Shown one piece after another: positions 41,666-50,501 of a stretch of DNA of 58,283 nt. Each line of letters opens with the position of its first letter. Within the stretch, counting starts at the first letter, position 1. The notes under the pieces were generated by a model. It saw only the letters and a list, made by a program, of their open reading frames with translations. It made no database searches and was not told where the DNA came from. Source of the DNA: a bacterium (GTDB taxonomy: Bacteria > Desulfobacterota > Binatia > UBA12015). The translations under genes were made by a program, and so were the position numbers. The stretch spans positions 1-58,283 of the forward strand of contig JAUIFY010000004.1 of NCBI GenBank assembly GCA_030430245.1. Reading direction: 5' to 3'.

Positions 41666-43087
41666 ATGCCGCGACTCCCACCTCTCGCACGATGGGCGCT
41701 GCTGCTCGTCGCGCTCGCGACGTCCGGACCGACGGACGCGGGAGCGGACGAGACGACGCCGAGCATCCTCCTCGTGGTGCTCGATGCCTGCCGAGCCGAT
41801 CGACTGAGCCCGTACGGGTACGACCGCGAGACCACGCCGACGCTGAGCGAGGTCGTGAAGTCCCCCGACGCGGTCCTGTTCGAGCGCCACTACGTCCAGG
41901 CGCCGTGGACGAAGCCGTCGACCGCGAGCCTGTTCACGGGGCTTCCGGTGTCGCAACACAAGGTGTACCGCGGCCACACGCGAAAGGCCGAACGCAGATC
42001 GAAGGACGCGTTCGTCACCGACCGCCTGAGCGACGAGCGAGAGACGCTCGCAGAGCGCCTGAGGGGCGCCGGCTACTCGACCTTCGCGGTGGTGTGGGGA
42101 CGACAGCTCGAGCCCGAATACGGCTTCGCCCAGGGCTTCGACACCTACGTGACGAACGAGATCGAGCCCGGCGTCGCGACCGACCCGGAGCGTCTCGAGC
42201 GGCTGCTCGCGCTGATCGACGCGTCGGAGAAGCCCTTCTTCGGCTACGTCCACTTCGAAGGCTGCCACCTGCCCTTTCCCGAGCACGACCGCCACGCGGA
42301 CTACATGCGCGAGCACGAGGTTCCGTACGACGAGGCGGCGCGGCGCGAGGCGGGCGTCGACATCGGAGACGGCGGGCTCGTGTTCGACATCAACCGCGGC
42401 GGCCTCACCCTCGAGGACGACGACGCCGCGTTCCTCGACCTGGCCTACCAGGCCAAGACGCGCCGCATGGACGAGAGGATCGTCCGTCCACTCGTCGACG
42501 GACTCCACGAGCGCGGGCTCGACGACGAGCTCGTCCTGATCTTCACCGCCGACCACGGCGAAGAGCTGTACGAGCACCGGAAGTACGGACACTCCCAGGG
42601 GCTGTGGGAGGAGATCATCCACGTGCCCTTGATCGTGCGCTTTCCTCCCGGAGCGAAGCCCGCCCAGCTGCCGAAGACCGTCGGGGCGCCGACCCAGGCC
42701 ATCGACCTCCTGCCATCGCTGATGGGGGTGGCCGGTCTACCCGACGACGCCGGGCTCCCGGGCGCGAATCTCTTCGCCGGCGAGACGCCGAGGCATGCCG
42801 TCTCGGAGATGTCACCCATTTGGGGGGCACGCGGCTACGCCATCATCCAGGGCGACCACAAGCTCCTCCACATCGGAGGCGGCAACTATCTGAGTCACCT
42901 GGCCACCGATCCCGGCGAGAAGGTCAACATCGCAGCGAAGGATCCCGCGAAGGCCGCGATGCTCTCCGCGAAGGCACTCGAGCTGAAGCGCCACTTCAAC
43001 GAGCTGCAGCAGGACGCGCCCGAGGTCGACGTCGACCTCGACCCCGAGGCGATCGAGCGGCTGAAGTCGCTCGGCTACATGGAGTGA
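41666..43087 (+). CDS. Secreted sulfatase-fold protein with threonine nucleophile (3)
   Basis: A 473-residue protein with a signal peptide (LARWALLLVALATSGPTDAGA). Motifs: ILLVVLDACRADRLSPYGYD, catalytic loop YVQAPWTKPSTASLFTGLPV with Thr82 at the usual formylglycine position, ELVLIFTADHGEELYEHRKY and HVPLIVRFPPG. The KSLGYME ending matches its two paralogues in the window. The ATG at 41666 is 85 bases from the divergent MBL start. As for the others, a phosphotransfer or phosphodiester activity is more likely than sulfate ester cleavage, because threonine cannot form formylglycine. Confidence 0.85.
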   Translation: MPRLPPLARWALLLVALATSGPTDAGADETTPSILLVVLDACRADRLSPYGYDRETTPTLSEVVKSPDAVLFERHYVQAPWTKPSTASLFTGLPVSQHKVYRGHTRKAERRSKDAFVTDRLSDERETLAERLRGAGYSTFAVVWGRQLEPEYGFAQGFDTYVTNEIEPGVATDPERLERLLALIDASEKPFFGYVHFEGCHLPFPEHDRHADYMREHEVPYDEAARREAGVDIGDGGLVFDINRGGLTLEDDDAAFLDLAYQAKTRRMDERIVRPLVDGLHERGLDDELVLIFTADHGEELYEHRKYGHSQGLWEEIIHVPLIVRFPPGAKPAQLPKTVGAPTQAIDLLPSLMGVAGLPDDAGLPGANLFAGETPRHAVSEMSPIWGARGYAIIQGDHKLLHIGGGNYLSHLATDPGEKVNIAAKDPAKAAMLSAKALELKRHFNELQQDAPEVDVDLDPEAIERLKSLGYME

Positions 43088-43128
43088 CGCCGCGAGCGAC
43101 GGCGTCGGGCTTCGCGCATGCTCTCTCC

Positions 43129-43743
43129 CTAGCGCTTCGAGCGGTCCGCGATCTCCGACCAGGAGTAGACGCGCTCGACCCGGGCGCGCACGCGCCGGTC
43201 GAGTCCGCGCACGTCGCGGTTCCACGGGCGATCGAGCAACAGCACCGGAGTGTCGGTCGTCTCGACCAGGAACTGCGTCATCGTGATCGAGTCCTCCACG
43301 GCGATCCGGAAGCGGCGGGTCGCGAGCTCCTCCAGGGGCACCGCCTGGGCCAGGTGCTTCTGCCTTCCGTATTTGTCGACCGACGCGACCGCCGCATGCG
43401 GCATCCCCTCGCGCTCGAGCCACCGCCTCGTCGCGGGGATCGTCGCCGGAGGGCGCCCGGTCACGATCTCCACACGCTCGCCCCGCGCCGCCCATCCTCC
43501 GAGGATCTCGGCGGCACCCTCGATCGCGGCCATCGACTCGATCACCTCGTCGTCGTGCGCCGCGTCGAGCAGCCGATCCCGCTCGGCCTCCGACAACCCG
43601 AACGACCGCCCGAGGTCGAAGGAGTGGCATTGCTCGTAGGAGACGTCCTTCGCGAAGAGCTCGCGGACGAGTCGGATCAGCGACGCGGCCGTGTCGGCCA
43701 GTACGTCGTCGACGTCGACGTAGATCGGCAGATCCGCGCTCAC
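43129..43743 (-). CDS. 5'(3')-deoxyribonucleotidase-like HAD protein
   Basis: A 204-residue HAD protein of the NT5C/YqfW type. Motif I is IYVDVDDVLADTAAS with the D-x-D-D-V variant usual for this family, motif II is VEIVTGRPPAT, the lysine is in DKYGRQKHL, and motif IV is AVEDSITMTQFL. Such enzymes remove phosphate from nucleotides or related compounds. The GTG start overlaps the stop of the double CaiB gene (GTGA), so it is the last member of the ACAD-CaiB-nucleotidase operon. Confidence 0.83.
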   Translation of the reverse strand: MSADLPIYVDVDDVLADTAASLIRLVRELFAKDVSYEQCHSFDLGRSFGLSEAERDRLLDAAHDDEVIESMAAIEGAAEILGGWAARGERVEIVTGRPPATIPATRRWLEREGMPHAAVASVDKYGRQKHLAQAVPLEELATRRFRIAVEDSITMTQFLVETTDTPVLLLDRPWNRDVRGLDRRVRARVERVYSWSEIADRSKR

Positions 43744-46220
43744 CGCGGGAGCTCCGGGACCGACTCGTCGGAGTCCTCGATCGCGCCCAGGGAGCGCAGC
43801 CGCGCGATCTCGTCGGCGGCAAGCCCGAGCAGGCCGCCGAAGACCGCGTCGTTGTGCTCTCCCACCGCGGCACCCGCCGAACGCGTTCGCCCGGGTGTTC
43901 CGGTCAGCCCGAACGGGATGCCGTTCGCGACCACGGTGCCGCGAAGCGCGTGGTCGATCTTCTCGAAGAAGCCCCGGGCGGCCAGCTGGGGATCCCGCTC
44001 CCATTGATCCTCGGTCGTCTGGACGACGCCCGCGGCGACGCCGGCCTCCTGCAGGCGCGCCTCCACGCTCCACGCGTCCAGCGCCGACGTCCAACCCGCG
44101 ACGAGCGCATCCAGCGCGTCGACGTTCTCCAGCCGAGCCTCCATCGTCGCGAAACGCGCATCCTCCGCCCACTCGGGATGCGCCGCGACGTCCGCCAACC
44201 GTCGCCACTCCTCGTCGGAGAAGACCGCGATCGCGCACCAACGATCGTCCCCCTTCGCCGGATAGCAGCCGTGCGGTGCGGCGTAGGGCGAACGGTTCCC
44301 GATCCGCGCGGGGTCCCGCCCCGAAGAAATCGACTCCGTCATCACGTCCCCGAAGACCGAGATCATGGCCTCCATCTGCGAGAGGTTCACGCGCTGCCCC
44401 TCGCCCGTCCGGTCGCGATGCTCGAGCGCCGCCAGGACCGCCACGAGCCCGTGCATCGCACTCACCGAGTCCGGATAGGCGAAGTGGGTCATCGCGCACG
44501 GTCGATGGGCGAATCCCGAGCTCGCGGCGAGCCCCGACACGGCCTCGATGTTCGGCCCCCACGAGACGTACTCGCGACACGGCCCGTCGTCGCCGAACCC
44601 CGACGTCCCGAACCACACGAGATCGGGTCTCACCCGCCGAGCGACCTCCCAGCCGAGTCCGAGCTTGTCGAGCACGCCCGGCGTGAAGTTCTCGACCACG
44701 ACGTCCGCGGTGCCCATCAGCCCGGTCGCGAGCTCGACGGCCTCGGGCTTGGTGAGATCCAGCGCGACGAACCGCTTGCCGGCGTTCCAATCGGTGAACC
44801 ACGGCGACAGCCGCGATTGCACACCCAGCTCGGGAGCCCACGGCGGTACGTACTGACGGGTCACGTCGGGGTGGGCCTTCGACTCGATCTTGATCACGTC
44901 GGCGCCACACCAGGCCATCGCTCGTCCGATCCAGGGCCCCGCCATCCCCATCGAGAACTCGACGACGCGGAGGTCTCCCAGCGCGCCTTCCACGTCTTCG
45001 GCCGTCATCGAGCGCACGGCGTTGCCGAGGACTCCACCAGATGCCTCGTCCCCGAACACCTCGCGATCGTGCTCGCCGACGCGAGGGGCTCGGGCCCGGA
45101 CGCTGGCCCGCGTCCGCTCGTGGCGGTAGGGCGGTCCGGGCACGACCAGCGGTCCCTCCTCCCCGTGCGGCACCGGGACGAAGTAGCGACGAGCCTCGAG
45201 CTGCGGGTCCTCCGCCACCTGCGAGGCCGTCTGCACCGGGGTGAAGGCGAGATGACGCGCCTGCCCCTGGTGGTACATCTCCGCCACCGTGTGCTGCGCC
45301 GTCAGCTCGCCGATGAAGTGATCGATCAAGGCGCGGTCCTCGATCCGGTTCGCGGACGGGCCCTTCCAGAGGGGATTCAAGATCGCTTCCTCTCCGGTCT
45401 CCTCGAAGACCCACCTCGCGACGCCCTCCCAGTGCGCGGGTCGATTGACCATCAAATACACCAACCCGTCGCGACATGCGTAGGCGCCCGACGGCACCGA
45501 AGCGAAGAGCCCCGTGCCCGCGCGCTTGGGGATCATCCCGTCGTCGAGCCACTTCCCCACGCCCGTGATGTGACTCATCGACGCCACGCTCTCGAGCGCG
45601 GAGATGTCGACGTGCTGCCCCCCTCGAGCGCGACTCGCCGCACGAAGCGCGATCAGCGTCGCGGCCGCCGCGTTCGCCGACGTCATGACGTCGGCGTGCG
45701 AGCCGGCGAGACGCACGGGCGGATCGTCGGCGTATCCCGTCACCACGGCGGCGCCCCCGAGGGCCGTCGCGATCAGGTCGGACGACTTCCAATGGCGCCG
45801 CGGGCCGGTCTGCCCGAACCCCGTGATCGACGTGAGCACCAGATCCGGATTCCGATCGCGAAGCACGTCCCAACCGAGCCCGCGCTCCGCGAGCCGTCCG
45901 GGTCGCTCGGCCTCGACGACCGCATCCGCCGTCGAGACCATCGAGAGGAACCGCTCGCGGTCGTCGCTGGAACCGTCGAGGTCGAGCACCACGCCGCGCT
46001 TGCTCGTACCCGTGTAGAGGAACCAGAAGCCTCCGTCCGCGTGCTTCCGTCCCTTCCAGAAGGGAGGACGCCGCCGCATCGGGTGCCCCCCCGGGGGCTC
46101 GACCAGGATCACGTCCGCTCCGAGATCGGCGAGAAGCTTCCCGCAATAGGCGGTCTCCGGCGCGGCCAGCTCGAGAATCCGCCGGCCGGCGAGCGCGTCG
46201 CACGAAGCGGAGGCGTTCAC
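43740..46220 (-). CDS. Tandem class III CoA transferase (two CaiB/BaiF units fused)
   Basis: An 826-residue protein containing two complete family III CoA transferase units. Unit 1 (about 1-400) starts LAGRRILELAAPETAYCGKL and has its catalytic-type aspartate at D177 in LAGSHADVMTS. Unit 2 (about 415-826) starts LGDLRVVEFSMGMAGPWIGR and has THFAYPDSVSAMHGL. Both have the characteristic GxGQxVxxS step (ARGGQHVDISALE and GEGQRVNLSQMEA). Normal enzymes are interlocked homodimers of 400-residue subunits; a fusion makes an internal pseudo-dimer that can diverge. It moves CoA between carboxylic acids. It starts 6 bases after the acyl-CoA dehydrogenase stop. Confidence 0.9.
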   Translation of the reverse strand: MNASASCDALAGRRILELAAPETAYCGKLLADLGADVILVEPPGGHPMRRRPPFWKGRKHADGGFWFLYTGTSKRGVVLDLDGSSDDRERFLSMVSTADAVVEAERPGRLAERGLGWDVLRDRNPDLVLTSITGFGQTGPRRHWKSSDLIATALGGAAVVTGYADDPPVRLAGSHADVMTSANAAAATLIALRAASRARGGQHVDISALESVASMSHITGVGKWLDDGMIPKRAGTGLFASVPSGAYACRDGLVYLMVNRPAHWEGVARWVFEETGEEAILNPLWKGPSANRIEDRALIDHFIGELTAQHTVAEMYHQGQARHLAFTPVQTASQVAEDPQLEARRYFVPVPHGEEGPLVVPGPPYRHERTRASVRARAPRVGEHDREVFGDEASGGVLGNAVRSMTAEDVEGALGDLRVVEFSMGMAGPWIGRAMAWCGADVIKIESKAHPDVTRQYVPPWAPELGVQSRLSPWFTDWNAGKRFVALDLTKPEAVELATGLMGTADVVVENFTPGVLDKLGLGWEVARRVRPDLVWFGTSGFGDDGPCREYVSWGPNIEAVSGLAASSGFAHRPCAMTHFAYPDSVSAMHGLVAVLAALEHRDRTGEGQRVNLSQMEAMISVFGDVMTESISSGRDPARIGNRSPYAAPHGCYPAKGDDRWCAIAVFSDEEWRRLADVAAHPEWAEDARFATMEARLENVDALDALVAGWTSALDAWSVEARLQEAGVAAGVVQTTEDQWERDPQLAARGFFEKIDHALRGTVVANGIPFGLTGTPGRTRSAGAAVGEHNDAVFGGLLGLAADEIARLRSLGAIEDSDESVPELPR

Positions 46221-46226
46221 CGCGGC

Positions 46227-47387
46227 TCAGGCCGGCGCCGACCGCAGATCCGGCGGGCCGCCTCCATCGAGAAGGTCCGCGGCGATCCGGTCCTCACAGG
46301 TCCGCGAGTCCCACCAGGAGATCTGGAGCTGCTTCGCGCGGCGGAAGTACAGCTGGATGTCGTACTCGACCGAAAAGCCCATCCCTCCGTGGATCTGCTG
46401 GGCCATCTTGGTCGTCTCGACGAACGTCTCGTCGGCGAACAGCTTCGCCATCGGTGCCAGCCGACGCACCGAGCGGCCCGCGTCCCGCGCCCACGCCGCC
46501 TCGTACACGAGGGTGCGGCCCCCATCGATCCGGGTCGAGGCATCCGCCATGTCGTGGGCGAGCGCCTGGAACGCACCGAGGGGCTTGCCGAACTGATGGC
46601 GCTCCTTCGCGTAGGCGACGGTCATCTCGAGCGCGCGGTCCGCGCCGCCCATCGCCTGCGCCGCGAGCACGATGGCGGCGTCCTGCGCGACGGCGTCCCA
46701 CGTCGTCCAGCCCGAGCCGGCCGTGCCGATCCGATCGGCCGACCGGACGCGCACCGCGTCGAACCGCACCTCGAAGCGCGCATCCGAACCCATCACCTTG
46801 CGCTGCGCGAGCGCCACGCCGGTCGCGTTCGGGTCGACGAGGAAGAGGTCGATCTCCTCGTCACCGACGCCGGTCCGCGCGAGCACCAACAGGCGATCGG
46901 CGCCGCGCGCGAAGGCGACGAGGTGCTTCACGCCCGAGAGCTGGAAGCCGCCGTCGACGGGCTCGGCCGCGAGACGCACGCCGCCGGGATCGAAGCCCCC
47001 GCGCGGCTCGAGCCACGCCGGCGCGAGGACCGCATCGCCGCTGGCGATGCGCGGCAACCATTCGCGCCTCTGGGCGTCGCTTCCCGCCCGGAGCAGCACG
47101 CCGGCGGCCACGATCGCGCTCGAGAAATGCGGCGTCGGCGCGAGAGCCCGCCCCAGCTCCTCATAGAGCACGACCGCCTCCAGCATGCCCTGATCCGTGC
47201 CGCCGTACTCCTCGGGGATGCGAAGCCCCGTCAAGCCGAGCGCGCCGAGCTGCCGCCAGAGATCCCGGGCGCAGCCATCGGGGTCGTCCTCGAGCGCGCG
47301 CACGACCTCGTAGGATGCGTGCTTCCGACAGAGGCCACGGACCGTCTCGCGAAGCAGGTCCTGCTCGGAGCTGAACTCGAGGTCCAT
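46227..47387 (-). CDS. Acyl-CoA dehydrogenase family protein, catalytic Glu not found
   Basis: A 386-residue flavoprotein with the usual three domains: N-terminal helical (EQDLLRETVRGLCRKHASYE), beta barrel (FQLSGVKHLVAFARGADRLL) and C-terminal helical (MTVAYAKERHQFGKPLGAFQ, AQQIHGGMGFSVEYDIQLYF). The catalytic glutamate, normally in IYEGTxxIQR, is replaced by LQISWWDSRTCEDR, and no Glu is found at the alternative helix-G site (AAIVLAAQAMGG). In actinobacterial sterol pathways such subunits form heterotetramers with a catalytic ACAD; no partner is in the window. Start: the ATG of MDLEFSSEQ. It is divergent from the FadD3-like gene by 76 bases. Confidence 0.86.
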   Translation of the reverse strand: MDLEFSSEQDLLRETVRGLCRKHASYEVVRALEDDPDGCARDLWRQLGALGLTGLRIPEEYGGTDQGMLEAVVLYEELGRALAPTPHFSSAIVAAGVLLRAGSDAQRREWLPRIASGDAVLAPAWLEPRGGFDPGGVRLAAEPVDGGFQLSGVKHLVAFARGADRLLVLARTGVGDEEIDLFLVDPNATGVALAQRKVMGSDARFEVRFDAVRVRSADRIGTAGSGWTTWDAVAQDAAIVLAAQAMGGADRALEMTVAYAKERHQFGKPLGAFQALAHDMADASTRIDGGRTLVYEAAWARDAGRSVRRLAPMAKLFADETFVETTKMAQQIHGGMGFSVEYDIQLYFRRAKQLQISWWDSRTCEDRIAADLLDGGGPPDLRSAPA

Positions 47388-47463
47388 GGGGTGGATAGAG
47401 CATACGACCCCGGGGACCGGTAGCCCGAGCGCCCCTCGCGCCTCCGTGGAAGACGCGGGATCC

Positions 47464-49047
47464 ATGGGATACACCCTCGTCATGCACGGCACGATTCCGG
47501 GAGCCGTTCGGGACGCCGCGGAACGCTTCGGCACCGCGATGGCGATCGAAGAGGGCCCGACGAAGCTCACCTTCGAAGCCCTCTGGGAAGCGGGCTTGAC
47601 CGCGGCGCGAGCCTTCCTCGCGGCCGGGCTCGAGCGCGGCGACCGCGTTGCCGTCTGGGCACCGAACATCCACGAGTGGATCCTGGCGACCATCGGCCTC
47701 CAGGCCGCCGGCGCCACGCTGGTCCCGCTCAACACGCGACTGAAAAAGGGCGAAGCGGCGTACATCCTGAACAAGAGCAAGGCGCGCGTCCTGTGCACCG
47801 TCACCGACTTCCTCGGGGTCGACTACGTCTCCGAGATCCGACAGGAGGAGACGGCTCTGGAGACGATCGTCGCCCTGCGCGGGACGTCCGAGGGAGCGAT
47901 CCCGTGGGCGGAGTTTCTCGCGACCGGGGAGTCCGTCCCCGAGGCCGCGGTGCGAGAGCGCGTCGACTCGGTCTCCCCGGACGATCTCTCCGACATCCTC
48001 TTCACGTCGGGCACGACCGGCAATCCGAAGGGCGTGATGACGACGCACGCGCAGAACATCAAGGTGTTCCTCGCATGGTCCGGAATCGTCGGCCTGCGCG
48101 AAGGAGATCGCTACCTGATCGTGAACCCCTTCTTCCACGCCTTCGGGTACAAGGCGGGATGGCTCTCGTGCATCCTCCGGGGAGCGACCATCCTACCACA
48201 GCTGGTCTTCGACGTTCCCCAGGTGCTCGAGCGCGTCGGGCGCGACCGGATCTCCGTGCTCCCCGGTCCGCCGACGCTCTACCAGTCGATCCTCTCGCAC
48301 CCCGATCTCGGCAAACACGACATTTCGAACCTTCGTCTGTCCGTCACCGGCGCGGCGGCGATCCCGGTCGAGCTCATCCACCGCATGCAGAGGGAGCTCG
48401 GCTTCGAGACGATCATCACCGGCTACGGCCTCACCGAGTCGACCGGCACCGTCTCCATGTGCCGGGAGGGCGACGACGCGGAGACGATCGCGACCACGTC
48501 GGGTCGCGCGATCGACGACGTCGAGGTGCGCTGCGTGAACGAGAGTGGCGAGGAGGTCCCTCGCGGGGAACCCGGCGAGGTCGTCGTCCGCGGCTACAAC
48601 GTGATGAAGGGCTATCTCGACGACCCCGAGGAAACCGCGAAGGCGATCGACGCCGACGGCTGGCTGCACACGGGCGACATCGCGATCATGGACGAGCGCG
48701 GCTACCTGCGGATCACCGACCGCATCAAGGACATGTTCATCATGGGCGGCTTCAACTGCTACCCGGCCGAGATCGAGAACATCATGTTCGGAAGTGGCGA
48801 CTTCACCCAGGTCGCGGTCGTCGGCGTTCCCGACGAGCGCATGGGCGAGGTGGGCATGGCGTTCGTCGTCCCGGCCCCGGGGAAGACCGTCGAGCCCGAC
48901 GGCGTCGTGGCCTGGTGTCGCGCCAACATGGCCAACTACAAGGTTCCGCGCTACGTCGAGGTCGTCCCGGAGCTTCCGGTGAACGCCTCTGGCAAGGTCA
49001 CGAAGTTCGTTCTGCGCGACCGCGCGAGGGAGATCGTCGCGGGCTGA
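47464..49047 (+). CDS. FadD3-like acyl-CoA ligase
   Basis: A 527-residue ANL ligase. Motifs: DILFTSGTTGNPKGVMTTHA (P-loop), IITGYGLTESTGTVSM (adenine site), WLHTGDIAIMDERGYLRITD, the hinge DRIKDMFIMGGFNCYPAEIE, and the catalytic lysine in PVNASGKVTKFVLRD. The form FIMGGFNCYPAEIE and the overall profile are those of FadD3, which activates the bicyclic propanoate (HIP) left from sterol rings C/D, but related branches use other acids. An ATG at 47464 (MGYTLVMHGTIPG) is preferred over the longer frame; a second ATG six codons on is possible. It heads a plus-strand operon with a CoA transferase, another ligase and a PQQ dehydrogenase. Confidence 0.87.
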   Translation: MGYTLVMHGTIPGAVRDAAERFGTAMAIEEGPTKLTFEALWEAGLTAARAFLAAGLERGDRVAVWAPNIHEWILATIGLQAAGATLVPLNTRLKKGEAAYILNKSKARVLCTVTDFLGVDYVSEIRQEETALETIVALRGTSEGAIPWAEFLATGESVPEAAVRERVDSVSPDDLSDILFTSGTTGNPKGVMTTHAQNIKVFLAWSGIVGLREGDRYLIVNPFFHAFGYKAGWLSCILRGATILPQLVFDVPQVLERVGRDRISVLPGPPTLYQSILSHPDLGKHDISNLRLSVTGAAAIPVELIHRMQRELGFETIITGYGLTESTGTVSMCREGDDAETIATTSGRAIDDVEVRCVNESGEEVPRGEPGEVVVRGYNVMKGYLDDPEETAKAIDADGWLHTGDIAIMDERGYLRITDRIKDMFIMGGFNCYPAEIENIMFGSGDFTQVAVVGVPDERMGEVGMAFVVPAPGKTVEPDGVVAWCRANMANYKVPRYVEVVPELPVNASGKVTKFVLRDRAREIVAG

Positions 49048-49074
49048 CCGACGCTCGCGGGAACGTGGTCAGGC

Positions 49075-50445
49075 GTGGAACTCGGTCCTTTCCTTCGCGA
49101 AGCACGCGTCGACGCTGCGCCCGGTGCGCGGATTCGGATCGACGGCGCCGATCCGGTCCTCGCGACCAGCTACCCGACGGGGGAAGCGGCGGCCGCAGCC
49201 CTCGCCCTGGTCGGGGCCGCCGCGGCCCACGTGCACGAGCTCCGCGGCGGGGCACCCCAGGCGGTATCCGTCGACGTGTCGGGCGCGGCGATGAGCCTCG
49301 TGAGCTTCGCGCTGCAGAAGGCCTCCAGCGGCATCGATCTGGTCCGACACCACAACCCGGCCATCGGCCTCTACGAGACGCGAGACGGGCGCTGGATCCA
49401 CCTTCACGGCGGCTTCCCGGGGCTGGCGAAGGGTCTGACGGACCTCCTTGGGTGCCCACTCGACGCGGAAGCCATCGCGAGCGCGGTTCGGAGGCACGAT
49501 GCGCAGGAGCTCGAGGACTCGATCGCCGCGCGCGGGCTCTGTGGATGCATCGTTCGTACGGCGGAGGAGTGGAGCGAGCACCCGCACGGCCGAGCGCTCG
49601 CACCGCGTCCCGTCGTAGAGATCGACCGCATCGGCGACGCCGATCCCGTGCCCCTGTCCGAGACGGAACGACCTCTGGGCGACGTACGGGTCCTGGACCT
49701 CACCCGCGTCCTCGCCGGACCGACCTGCGGTCGCACGCTGGCGTCCTTCGGGGCGGACGTCCTGCGCATCGGCGCGGAGCGCATCCCCAGCATCGAGCCG
49801 TTCGTGATCGATACGGGACACGGCAAGCGAAACGCGTTCCTCGATCTCGACGAGTCCGACGACCGCGCCCGACTCGACCGCCTGCTCGAGCGCGCCGACC
49901 TCCTCTGCCAGAGCTACCGCCCGAACGCCCTCGCGCGCCGCGGCCTCTCCCCGGAGGAGCTCGCCGCGAAGCGGCCCGGCATCGTCTACGTCTCGGTCAG
50001 CTGCTACGGGCACGTCGGCCCGTTCTCCGATCGGCCGGGATGGGAGCAGCTCGCCCAATCGGCCGTCGGCATCGCGGACCACGAGGCGCGCGACGGTCGC
50101 CCGGCGATCATCCCGGCGGCCGCGACCGACTTCACGACCGGCTACCTCGCCGCGTTCGGCGCCCTGACCGCGCTGGCGCGTCGCGCGCGGGAGGGTGGAA
50201 GCTGGCACGTCAAGGCCTCGCTCTGTCAGACCGGCATGTGGCTCACGCGACTGGGGCCTCGATTCGACCGCGACGCGGCGCGCGGATTCGATCGCCCCGA
50301 GCGGTTCGCGACGACGTCCGAGACCGCGTGGGGCACGCTCCAGCACGTCGCGCCGATCATCGAGATGGAGACCACGCCCGCTCGTTGGGACCTGCCGCCC
50401 TCCCCGCTCGGGACGCATCCCCCCGTCTGGCGGGACGCCCCGTAG
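49075..50445 (+). CDS. Rearranged class III CoA transferase
   Basis: A 456-residue CaiB/BaiF-type protein with unusual part order. Residues 1-190 look like the middle and C-terminal part of a CaiB subunit (AAALALVGAAAAHVHELRGG, VSVDVSGAAMSLVSFALQKA, then YETRDGRWIHLHGG) without a preceding Rossmann half. Residues 200-400 then give the N-terminal Rossmann half (LGDVRVLDLTRVLAGPTCGR, LASFGADVLRIGAE) and a catalytic-type aspartate in PAAATDFTTGYLAAFGALTA. The protein ends without the usual C-terminal linker. It may be a truncated tandem fusion or a circular permutant. Start codon GTG, 27 bases after the ligase stop. Confidence 0.78.
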   Translation: MELGPFLREARVDAAPGARIRIDGADPVLATSYPTGEAAAAALALVGAAAAHVHELRGGAPQAVSVDVSGAAMSLVSFALQKASSGIDLVRHHNPAIGLYETRDGRWIHLHGGFPGLAKGLTDLLGCPLDAEAIASAVRRHDAQELEDSIAARGLCGCIVRTAEEWSEHPHGRALAPRPVVEIDRIGDADPVPLSETERPLGDVRVLDLTRVLAGPTCGRTLASFGADVLRIGAERIPSIEPFVIDTGHGKRNAFLDLDESDDRARLDRLLERADLLCQSYRPNALARRGLSPEELAAKRPGIVYVSVSCYGHVGPFSDRPGWEQLAQSAVGIADHEARDGRPAIIPAAATDFTTGYLAAFGALTALARRAREGGSWHVKASLCQTGMWLTRLGPRFDRDAARGFDRPERFATTSETAWGTLQHVAPIIEMETTPARWDLPPSPLGTHPPVWRDAP

Positions 50446-50501
50446 GCTCTTCGGGCGAGCACTTGCCGGCAAGCCCCTCGGCATCGGATAAAGCCTCGCC
50501 G

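Noticed and set aside
43854..47423. Plus-strand open frame of 1,189 codons antisense to the CaiB and ACAD genes
   Set aside because: Arginine/histidine-rich translation with no recognisable domain; it is the GC-driven shadow of two clear genes on the other strand.
47676..50501. Upstream extension of the second acyl-CoA ligase frame back into the FadD3-like and CaiB genes
   Set aside because: Low-complexity R/P/G-rich translation; the ligase proper starts at the ATG at 50502 with a conserved N-terminus.
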